Shown piece by piece: positions 36,175 through 42,833 of a DNA stretch of 64,000 nucleotides (position 1 is the stretch's first letter; every line of letters begins with the position of its first letter). The position numbers and the translations under genes were made by a program. The notes beneath the pieces were generated by a model. The model was not told the DNA's origin. It saw only the letters and a program-made list of their open reading frames with translations, and did not search any database. The DNA lies in the NCBI GenBank assembly GCA_027404165.1, contig DAHZCG010000006.1:1-64000 (forward strand). The letters are read 5' to 3'. The stretch comes from Geobacteraceae bacterium. Its GTDB lineage: Bacteria > Desulfobacterota > Desulfuromonadia > Geobacterales > Pseudopelobacteraceae.

Positions 36175-36241
36175 TTTGGAACTCCTTCTGTAAAACAAGT
36201 CTCTTTACACAGTTTCCGGGAATGCAAAAACAACCGGTCCC

Positions 36242-36493
36242 CTATTCTTTATGTGTTGTCCAAAACATCGATACAGCGTTTGCCGCAAAAAGGCCATACA
36301 GCCACATGGTATTCCATGCCGGACCTGACCAGTGACTGCCACGTCCACCGCCGACCACGCCGGAGGCAATGACAATGCCGATGATCGCGGTAAAAGCGAC
36401 CATTGCCACCGACCTTAAAATGGAGCTATTGCGCCAGGTGTGACGCTCAAGGTCTTCAATCCGTGCCAATAGTTCAAGCTCTCTTTCGCTCAT
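36242..36493 (-). CDS. Small membrane protein of unknown function
   Basis: 83 residues from the ATG at 36493, which has a strong AAGGAG site; an upstream in-frame ATG at 36511 has none. Charged N-terminal helix (SERELELLARIEDLERHTW), then two membrane helices (ILRSVAMVAFTAIIGIVIASG; NTMWLYGLFAANAVSMFW). It precedes the larger membrane-protein gene by about 67 bp and is likely its partner. Family not recognised. Confidence 0.7.
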   Translation of the reverse strand: MSERELELLARIEDLERHTWRNSSILRSVAMVAFTAIIGIVIASGVVGGGRGSHWSGPAWNTMWLYGLFAANAVSMFWTTHKE

Positions 36494-36626
36494 CTCTTTT
36501 CTCCTTAGCAAGTAGTAGCACTACAAATAGTGTGCTCGTTAAAGCGGCCTGTACGAGATGTACGTGACTGCAATTGAGTGCAAGGTTGTATAACATGCTG
36601 TTCTCCAATTTGATCTGTATGGCAAA

Positions 36627-36824
36627 TTAATACGTTCCTACGCAACATTGACTTTCTGTCGGAAAGCGGTCAGAAAGCTCGAGAAATTTGGTACAGTGAA
36701 GATGACGCCCACTGCAACAGTAACGAATGATCATATTGACGTCATGCGGTGAGATATAACCGCAGCCGACATCACACTGGTCGTCATTTTTTCCGTAAAA
36801 GGGGCAGATCGCTTTTGATATCAT
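36627..36824 (-). CDS. Small cysteine-rich protein of unknown function
   Basis: 65 residues with eight cysteines (C7, C17, C21, C36, C37, C44, C60, C61) in segments CPFYGKNDDQCDVGCGYISP, YCCSG and QCCVG. No signal peptide, so it is cytoplasmic and probably binds metal. First gene after the sigma-54 promoter at 36867-36882, 43 nt from the promoter to the ATG; a 130-bp gap separates it from the membrane-protein genes. Function unknown. Confidence 0.7.
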   Translation of the reverse strand: MISKAICPFYGKNDDQCDVGCGYISPHDVNMIIRYCCSGRHLHCTKFLELSDRFPTESQCCVGTY

Positions 36825-36866
36825 GTTTTCGTTTTCCTCAATTAACTCTTGCTTTGCAACCTTTAA

Positions 36867-36882
36867 AGCACATGCTGTGCCA
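36867..36882 (-). promoter_or_regulatory. Sigma-54 (-24/-12) promoter of the unknown operon
   Basis: Minus strand TGGCACAGCATGTGCT fits TGGCAC-N5-TTGCT with one mismatch; GG (36880-36881) and GC (36868-36869) have the required 10-bp gap. Start site expected near 36857, 33 nt before the ATG of the cysteine-rich protein. AATCAA at 36904-36909, between promoter and upstream sites, is a partial IHF core. Confidence 0.75.
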
Positions 36883-36955
36883 AACAGCCATTATTCATAC
36901 TTTAATCAATAAATACAGCATGTTATATTATTTCAAATTTTTATTTAATACATAC

Positions 36956-36972
36956 TTTTGCAAACATGCAAA
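36956..36972. promoter_or_regulatory. Enhancer-like palindrome, site A
   Basis: TTTTGCA-AACA-TGCAAA. Same palindrome with the same 4-bp centre as sites B and C. It lies 74 bp upstream of the -24 element. Confidence 0.7.
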
Positions 36973-37081
36973 TTTGTATCGATCCACTTGAATATTTCAA
37001 GCTTGCTGCAGACAAACATACGAATCTATATAGCTAATATTTACAATTACATAGATATATACACCGTCGTTGAACAACTTG

Positions 37082-37098
37082 TTTTGCATATCTGCAAA
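37082..37098. promoter_or_regulatory. Enhancer-like palindrome, site B
   Basis: TTTTGCA-TATC-TGCAAA, 126 bp from site A (start to start), about twelve helical turns. Confidence 0.7.
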
Positions 37099-37104
37099 TT
37101 GCGT

Positions 37105-37121
37105 TTTTGCATTTTTGCAAA
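37105..37121. promoter_or_regulatory. Enhancer-like palindrome, site C
   Basis: TTTTGCA-TTTT-TGCAAA, 23 bp from site B (start to start), about two helical turns, fitting side-by-side activator dimers. Confidence 0.7.
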
Positions 37122-37264
37122 CCATACATATTCATCTTTTACGCCCTGCCTGTAATCATCTTAGGTGCCTGGCCAGTTACAAACTATCCTGCCGTAGAAG
37201 GAAAATGGTGAACTCATCTTGCGTGAGGCCCGGTATTCTGTTAAGTCCTCGCTCGCGACGCGCA

Positions 37265-37282
37265 CCCTGCCGGGCGCACACA
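37265..37282. repeat. Terminator-associated repeat, copy 2
   Basis: Sequence CCCTGCCGGGCGCACACA, directly before the A-run of the hairpin at 37287-37318. Confidence 0.65.
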
Positions 37283-37286
37283 CAAA

Positions 37287-37318
37287 AAAAAGGCTGCATC
37301 CGAAGATGCAGCCTTTTT
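37287..37318. terminator. Bidirectional intrinsic terminator after the Lys/Ala-rich protein gene
   Basis: AAAAAGGCTGCATC (37287-37300), loop CGAA, GATGCAGCCTTTTT (37305-37318). Serves the leftward gene at 37338. Confidence 0.85.
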
Positions 37319-37337
37319 AAATGCTATGAAAAAGAAA

Positions 37338-37583
37338 TTACTTTGCAGCAGGAGCTGCTTCTTCTTTTTTCATTTCCATTTCTTTCATTTCTTTTTTAGC
37401 TTTTTTAGCTTTTTTTGCTTTCTTTACTTTTTTTGCTTTCTTTACTGCTTTTTTTACTTCTTTTTTCTCTACAGCAGGAGCGGCAGCATCAGCAGCAGGA
37501 GCAGCAACTTCAGCAGCAAAAACTACAGCAGAGAAAGACATAGCAACAAGAGCAGCAACGATTGAGGCAAGAACTTTTTTCAT
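37338..37583 (-). CDS. Small secreted Lys/Ala-rich protein
   Basis: 81 residues from the ATG at 37583 with a GGAGG site; an upstream ATG at 37598 is unlikely. Signal peptide of 24 residues ending FAA, an Ala/Pro stretch, then a highly basic repeat of KKA/KKV units, ending in an acidic-Met patch and Ala/Pro. The mature protein is low complexity and probably unfolded; it could bind nucleic acid, an anionic polymer or minerals, all inference. Preceded by a clear sigma-54 promoter. Confidence 0.75.
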   Translation of the reverse strand: MKKVLASIVAALVAMSFSAVVFAAEVAAPAADAAAPAVEKKEVKKAVKKAKKVKKAKKAKKAKKEMKEMEMKKEEAAPAAK

Positions 37584-37626
37584 GGGTAAAACCTCCATAT
37601 AATTTGGTGAATCTATTTTTATTCAT

Positions 37627-37642
37627 AGCAGATGGTGTGCCA
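37627..37642 (-). promoter_or_regulatory. Sigma-54 (-24/-12) promoter of the Lys/Ala-rich protein gene
   Basis: Minus strand TGGCACACCATCTGCT: TGGCAC-N5-CTGCT, GG and GC 10 bp apart. About 44 nt separate it from the ATG. No TTTTGCA-N4-TGCAAA site was seen upstream, so its activator is probably a different one. Confidence 0.72.
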
Positions 37643-37882
37643 ATAATTATTTTAATGCAACATACTAAAAACACACGATAAATACCGCTACTGTTATTTC
37701 AGGCCAAATCAAACCAACTCTATATGCTCCAAACTATACCTCATATAAGGCACGGTTATACAAATCAGTCTTACGTTAACCGATCAAAATAATCCCGTAA
37801 TTTAAATGTCATGTGAGTTTATCAACGTATTCCAAAATAAGGTGAATACGCTATTGACTGGTCTCAAACCTCCCGTTCATTA

Positions 37883-38854
37883 CTATGAATCCCTTACAGA
37901 AAATCGGTCAAGCGCAGTGACCCTGTTGATCACAACAGCATCACAATTACCCCGCAGATAAACTTCGCTGGCAAGCCAGGAAAGTTCGTCTTTTTCATGA
38001 GCTTCCGGAACGCTAACCCACCATGCTTTGTTGCAGCCTCCTTGAGACCCATCGTTCCAGCGATAACCGCGTTGTTTCAAAATATCCTTTTTATCAAACG
38101 GTGCTCCCACAGCAGTAATCCTTGAAGTCACTTCTTCATAGGTATCCAATAATGCCTTGAATACCGGGGTTTTGCTTACGGGCAGCTCTCTCAGAAGGAT
38201 TGCCAGCACGCCTTCGGCATCATCCAGGGCACGGTGTGCGTTTATAAATAAACCAAATTTGAAGAGCAGGTATTCCAAAACCCGTGTTGAAATCCTCTCT
38301 GCCTGCCAGTTGATCTGATTGACGGTACATGCCCAGGGTAAACTGGCAAAGACCGGATAACGATCTTCAACAAAGGGGCGATCGAAAGAAGCATTGTGGG
38401 CAATCACTAAGGATGCTTGATGCGCGAGGCGGATTACCCATTCATCGTCAAACGATTGCCCGCGAACCATATCATCAGTGATGCCAGTGATTTCAATAAT
38501 CTCTTGCGGGAGCGGGCGCCCCGGATCTTCAAAGCCGTTATACCGGTCTGAAATCCGTATAATTTCCGCTGTCGCCGGATTAAACTCGAATGCAACTATC
38601 CCCAACTCGACTATCCTGTCTTCGGTATGGCTAAGACCAGTAGTTTCAGTATCGACGCAAAGACCTATTTTTGAGCCCTGGGCCGATCCATGGGAAAAAG
38701 CGGTCTCTTTCTCCAGATCCAGCTTGCGGAGTACCTCAAATTCTCCCGTGGCATGAAGGGAAGTTATGGCAATCTCCGCCTCCAGAACGTTCAAGGGCTC
38801 ATTCTGAAAGTTTCTGATTTTTTTGGGGGGCTTTTGTTTTGGCGAGACACCCAT
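37883..38854 (-). CDS. DnaQ-like 3'-5' exonuclease (DEDDh) with extra C-terminal domain
   Basis: 323 residues. Exo I CVDTETTGLSHTEDRIVELG near residue 66, Exo II ITDDMV / VIAHNASFDRPF near 155, Exo III HRALDDAEG near 210. The first 60 residues and the last 90 (ILKQRGYRWNDGS, CNKAWWVSV, YLRGNCDAVVI) lie outside the nuclease. Not the polymerase III epsilon subunit itself, as no polymerase-binding tail is apparent; more likely a repair or RNA-processing exonuclease. It follows yaiI by 2 bp in an ihfA-yaiI-exonuclease unit. Confidence 0.82.
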   Translation of the reverse strand: MGVSPKQKPPKKIRNFQNEPLNVLEAEIAITSLHATGEFEVLRKLDLEKETAFSHGSAQGSKIGLCVDTETTGLSHTEDRIVELGIVAFEFNPATAEIIRISDRYNGFEDPGRPLPQEIIEITGITDDMVRGQSFDDEWVIRLAHQASLVIAHNASFDRPFVEDRYPVFASLPWACTVNQINWQAERISTRVLEYLLFKFGLFINAHRALDDAEGVLAILLRELPVSKTPVFKALLDTYEEVTSRITAVGAPFDKKDILKQRGYRWNDGSQGGCNKAWWVSVPEAHEKDELSWLASEVYLRGNCDAVVINRVTALDRFSVRDS

Positions 38855-38856
38855 GG

Positions 38857-39321
38857 TTATTCCGGCCTCTTTCCACGCAGCATGTGCGTAAGCATGCGGT
38901 CAAGTGATGACGCAAAGCGTTGCCGGTCGGTGAGGCTGAACTGGCCGGGCCCTCCGTGGGCAAATCCTTCTGCGCGAAGTTCCATCATCATATCGCGGAT
39001 GGAAAGCCGCTCGCCAACATTGTCTTCGGTATAAAGTTCACCCCGAGGGTCAAGGGCAACACCACCACTTGCAACGATCCTTGCAGCCAAGGGGATATCG
39101 GCGGTGACTACCAGGTCTTCAGGTGTTGAATGTTCGGCAATATAGTCATCAGCAACATCAAAGCCGTCATCGACAACAATTGACTCGACCAGCGTGGAGT
39201 CGTGTTTGCTCAGGCTCTTATTAGCCACAAGCAGGACCGGCAGGTTAAGTCGTTCAGAGGCACGAAAAATGATCTCTTTAATCACTCGTGGGCAGGCATC
39301 GGCATCAACCCATATTTTCAC
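38857..39321 (-). CDS. yaiI: YaiI/YqxD family protein (DUF188)
   Basis: 154 residues beginning [11 protein letters not shown], then [19 protein letters not shown] and [17 protein letters not shown], all family signatures with a PIN-like nuclease core. Function not established. Its start overlaps the ihfA stop by 4 bp. Confidence 0.9.
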   Translation of the reverse strand: MKIWVDADACPRVIKEIIFRASERLNLPVLLVANKSLSKHDSTLVESIVVDDGFDVADDYIAEHSTPEDLVVTADIPLAARIVASGGVALDPRGELYTEDNVGERLSIRDMMMELRAEGFAHGGPGQFSLTDRQRFASSLDRMLTHMLRGKRPE

Positions 39322-39605
39322 GGTGCAGGCCTTTTATTAATCTGATCCTTCAAAATCACGCTCGGCTTGAACGTCAAGATCCGTCTCGCCTCTATGGTGA
39401 TCGTCTCGCCAGTATGCGGATTACGACCACGACGGTCAGCCTTCCGCTTGACAATAAAACTGCCAAACCCGGATATTTTCAGATTATCGCCGGATTCAAG
39501 TGTGGATTTCATGATAGACAGTACTATTTCCAGTATCTCGGAGGCTTCCTTACTTGAAAAATCGGTTTTTGTGTGGATACGTTCCACGATATCTGCTTTG
39601 GTCAT
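39318..39605 (-). CDS. ihfA: Integration host factor alpha / HU-family DNA-bending protein
   Basis: 95 residues: [22 protein letters not shown], the dimer helix pair, [22 protein letters not shown] with the Pro that intercalates DNA, and a C-terminal helix. A beta-type partner is coded at 46727-47008. IHF bending assists sigma-54 promoters, of which three are in this window. Confidence 0.88.
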   Translation of the reverse strand: MTKADIVERIHTKTDFSSKEASEILEIVLSIMKSTLESGDNLKISGFGSFIVKRKADRRGRNPHTGETITIEARRILTFKPSVILKDQINKRPAP

Positions 39606-39802
39606 TATTCCCCCCCTGCTTGATCAAATTGACTCCATACTACATTCAGATCATAACTTTTTCCAGCACTTCCGCTGTTTTTTATATTTGATTCTTCCGG
39701 TAGAATTGTTTCGAAGCTTCAGATACAGAGAAACACCTCGCAGTGGCGGTACGTGAAAATTTGCACTTGCGCAGATCAACAGCTCAGCTTCATAATAAGA
39801 AC

Positions 39803-40333
39803 ATGTCCCCAAAGAGCAAATCCCCTATTGAAGTAACCCTCGAAAAGTCATCCTCCGGAATATGGACGGTGCCTGAATCTCCTAAGCGCCAGTTAAAACC
39901 ATGGCAGCGCCTTTGGCTTACAACCGGGTTAATCTACATTCTGATTCTGGCTGGAAGTTTTTACGTACTCTTGCCAGACCGGCAGAGCATAGAAAAGCGG
40001 ATGATCACGTCCGTCATTGAAGAGGTTAAGCGTTACGACGGCATGGCATTTGCCGGCGAGTCGCCACGAGATATATTTGAGTCTGCCCGTTCACAGGGAT
40101 ATGCCACATGGATAGCATTAATCCGTCTCAAATATCGGATTGGGCCCGAGGCCAATGCAGATTTTGACTGGATCGGTAAAGTCTATCGTGATGCCCTCTC
40201 CGATCTTTCGGCAAAACGGAAGCTTGGCCTGATGATCTGCCTTGTCACCTGGCTAATGCCCATGTCAGTGTTGTATGCATTGGGTTTAGTGGCGGACTGG
40301 ATCAAGCGAGGAGCACGTGGCATCCAAAAGTGA
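39803..40333 (+). CDS. Membrane protein of unknown function
   Basis: 176 residues from the ATG at 39803; the open frame reaches back to 39743. Two membrane helices, about residues 36-56 and 145-165, enclose a periplasmic or cytoplasmic domain of about 85 residues (RQSIEKRMITSVIEEVKRYDGMAF). Overlaps the start of the YgjP-like gene by 17 bp, so translation is coupled. Family not recognised. Confidence 0.6.
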   Translation: MSPKSKSPIEVTLEKSSSGIWTVPESPKRQLKPWQRLWLTTGLIYILILAGSFYVLLPDRQSIEKRMITSVIEEVKRYDGMAFAGESPRDIFESARSQGYATWIALIRLKYRIGPEANADFDWIGKVYRDALSDLSAKRKLGLMICLVTWLMPMSVLYALGLVADWIKRGARGIQK

Positions 40334-41042
40334 TAAGTTTAGACATGATTCAGTTGAGTGGAATGGGGTAACAATAGCCTACATCTGGTGCCATTCACGG
40401 CGCAAAACCCTCGGTATTACCGTTCGCTCCGACAAGTCGGTATCGGTACGGGTGCCAATGCGGACCCCGGAAAAAGTTATCAGGGCATTTGTAGCGAACA
40501 GGGCGGAATGGGTATTAAAGACCTGGAAAAAACTGAATTCGCACCTCCCCAGACAAAGTCAGGACTATGGTCGTGGGGCTCTGTTCATGTTTCAGGGTGA
40601 AGAGCTTCGTCTTGAGTTTACAAAAGGAGTGCCTCGTTCACTGCATCGATACGATGGACTCCTGATGCTAACAACTCCGGAGCCGCCGCCAGAAGAAACT
40701 GTCCGCAGGATGATTGACAACTGGTATCGTAACCAGGCATTATCGATTGCAAATGAGCGCTCAATTGAATGTCATCGGTTGATGGCGGGAGAAGGTATAC
40801 CATTGCCTCCAATCACCATCCGTACCATGAAAACCCGCTGGGGCAGCTATTCATACAAAACCCGACGGATCACTCTTAATCTGAACCTGGTCAAGGTGCC
40901 ACCAGCCTGCCTTGATTATGTAATATTCCATGAGCTTTGCCACATCAAAGTACGGCATCACGGCTCTGACTTCTGGAAGATGGTCGGTAGTTACGTACCG
41001 GACTACCTGGCAATACGCAGACAGTTGCAGCACTATACCTGA
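40317..41042 (+). CDS. YgjP-like M48-related metallopeptidase (DUF45)
   Basis: 241 residues, GTG start. N-terminal RRKTLGITVRSDKSVSVRVPM is the family opening; the zinc motif is VIFHELCHIKVRHHGSDFW near residue 205, with MKTRWGSYSYKTRRITLNLNL before it. Family knowledge: YgjP proteins are often encoded with type I restriction systems or as UPF proteins; none is here. Soluble, cytoplasmic. Confidence 0.85.
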   Translation: MASKSDKFRHDSVEWNGVTIAYIWCHSRRKTLGITVRSDKSVSVRVPMRTPEKVIRAFVANRAEWVLKTWKKLNSHLPRQSQDYGRGALFMFQGEELRLEFTKGVPRSLHRYDGLLMLTTPEPPPEETVRRMIDNWYRNQALSIANERSIECHRLMAGEGIPLPPITIRTMKTRWGSYSYKTRRITLNLNLVKVPPACLDYVIFHELCHIKVRHHGSDFWKMVGSYVPDYLAIRRQLQHYT

Positions 41043-41221
41043 CCACACACCTTCCCAAAGATACAATGCAAATGGTAAAACTTTATATACCCCCAGAGTA
41101 GTAATATTGTATACTGACCTGTGATTCCATATCCCTGTTCCAGATTACAAACTTATAAATTGATGCTTTTATGTAAATATTACGGTATCCACCTATTCCA
41201 TAAATTTTATCGGAGGCCAGG

Positions 41222-41701
41222 ATGACGAAAAATATTGGGAATCTGCCACTTAATAAATTACACGTTCTTGATACCTGTAGTTTGATCGAAGAAAGGTGCG
41301 CTCATATTTATCGTCATTTTGAGCGAATGTTTTCTGACTCACCTGATGTTGCAGCACTGTGGCATAAGATAGCGAATGATGAAGACAACCATGCTGCTCA
41401 ATTTAAATTGGCCGCTCTCAATCTTGGACACAATAATAAAGACATTGATTTTAAGGACAGAAAATTTACAGCCGTTTTAGACAAGCTTGATTCAATGCAC
41501 CGTACTGTTGAGACCAATCTATCCTCATTATCAGAGGCATTTGAAATTGCATTGGTTATTGAAATGAGTTTGGCAGAACGTCACATCGAATCAATCATAA
41601 CCTATGGTGATTATGGACTTTCGGACCTGTTTTTAAAAATGGAGAAGTATGATCAGGGTCATCTGGAGCTATTGCAGGATGCGATTGATTCTTTAAGATA
41701 A
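41222..41701 (+). CDS. Rubrerythrin/ferritin-like diiron protein
   Basis: 159 residues, all helical. Two ExxH units can be seen: CSLIEERCAHIYRHF with a Glu, DEDNHAAQF near residue 60, LVIEMSLAERHIESII near 122 and KYDQGHLELL near 145. This is the four-helix ferritin-like pattern but without a rubredoxin tail. Stands alone with its own terminator. It may offer peroxide or iron handling, the role lost with the deleted rubrerythrin at 9316-9520, but that link is inference. Confidence 0.72.
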   Translation: MTKNIGNLPLNKLHVLDTCSLIEERCAHIYRHFERMFSDSPDVAALWHKIANDEDNHAAQFKLAALNLGHNNKDIDFKDRKFTAVLDKLDSMHRTVETNLSSLSEAFEIALVIEMSLAERHIESIITYGDYGLSDLFLKMEKYDQGHLELLQDAIDSLR

Positions 41702-41825
41702 CGGAGTGTCTGAGGGCAATGTGCATCAACGGAGACGATATTCTAAAAGTCAGTCACAGATAAGGTTTTATGCACGATCGATCGGATAAAACCCTAAAAG
41801 GCAATCGTATATTGAATAAAAAGTG

Positions 41826-41853
41826 AAGCCCACCGAATAATTGGTGGGCTTTT
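41826..41853 (+). terminator. Intrinsic terminator
   Basis: AAGCCCACC (41826-41834) pairs with GGTGGGCTT (41843-41851), followed by TTT; about 125 bp past the ferritin-like gene. Confidence 0.75.
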
Positions 41854-42006
41854 TAAATTTAATAAGGAGGCAGTTTACAATTTTACAAACGACAAATCAA
41901 ATTACCCCCATTTTCGGGATAGTCAGCCATGCCTATCCACAATTCTTCATACGAAAGAAACCGCCGGGGAAAACAACCACCGCTTCGACGCTTTTGTTAA
42001 TTAAAT

Positions 42007-42192
42007 TTATTTTTCGTTATCGTGCCTTCTTACGCAGATCACATCGTAAGGTTTTCCCCTAAAGTCCTTCATATATGTATATTCCATACCAGCTGCGGTA
42101 CATTTGTTAATTTTTACATCTAATTCTTCCTGACTAACATTGGAACAAGCCGAAAGCGACACGACAAACAGTATCCCAAAAAGCAGTTTCAT
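42007..42192 (-). CDS. Small lipoprotein
   Basis: 61 residues from the ATG at 42192, with AAAGGGGAAC upstream. Signal peptide with lipobox LSAC/S, giving a lipid-anchored Cys16; the remaining 45 residues contain two more cysteines (NKCTA, VICVR) that could form a disulfide. Function unknown. Confidence 0.65.
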   Translation of the reverse strand: MKLLFGILFVVSLSACSNVSQEELDVKINKCTAAGMEYTYMKDFRGKPYDVICVRRHDNEK

Positions 42193-42833
42193 GCAGTTCC
42201 CCTTTTTATGTATTATTTTTTTGCACCTAACTCTCGTATCGTTTGGATGTGAATAATCTTTATTAGTTTTGTTCCCGGCGGCGGTTACTGACGAATAATT
42301 AAAACTACAAACCCCGTTTCTGACACGTGCCAGAAACGGGGCTATAGAAAGATAACACACGTCAGATATATACGATATTTTGATTCGTAGTGCAAATTAT
42401 TTGTATGACGTATATTAATTGGCAAGTTCGAACAGTAAATTATGCATTACTGACTGCAATTTTAACTTTCCAGATCAGTAGTCAGTTCATATTTATCAAA
42501 CTTCTCTTGCTTTACTTGTATAAATTCCCTATAAAACACACTATTTTAGGGGAGTATTCGTGATGGTACTCAATTAAGACCAACTATTTAACATGGAGCA
42601 GATGTAGTAAAGATTTTATCGCATCCGCCCCGTTAGTAATTGATGCGGGACAATGTACAGCGTTAAGAACATCAGAGAATGTCCCGGAATGCCATAGATT
42701 ACAGGACGTAATACTTGTGTCACCCCTAAAAGACGAAGGGACAATCAGGGAAATGAAAAAGGTATAGACGCTCACTGCCGTGTTGACAGAGATTTTGCTC
42801 AAAGGATCGTGGCCAGGTGCACTTGGGGGAAAA
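42193..42833. other. Intergenic region
   Basis: About 640 bp. Contains a strong hairpin at 42312-42341 with a T-rich stretch on the minus strand. A minus-strand open frame (from inside the next gene down to 42584) ends in DVLNAVHCPASITNGADAIKSLLHLL; no start or family supports it. Confidence 0.4.
42312..42341 (-). terminator. Hairpin with T-rich tail on the minus strand
   Basis: CCCCGTTTCTG (42312-42322) and CAGAAACGGGG (42331-42341). On the minus strand it is followed by TTTGTAGTTTT. No gene that it would end is evident. Confidence 0.45.

Noticed and set aside
36840..37140. Run of TTTGCA/TGCAAA words considered as a phage or CRISPR-like repeat
   Set aside because: Only three units, each a palindrome with a fixed 4-bp centre, unequal spacing and no spacers. 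The position upstream of a -24/-12 promoter fits enhancer sites better.
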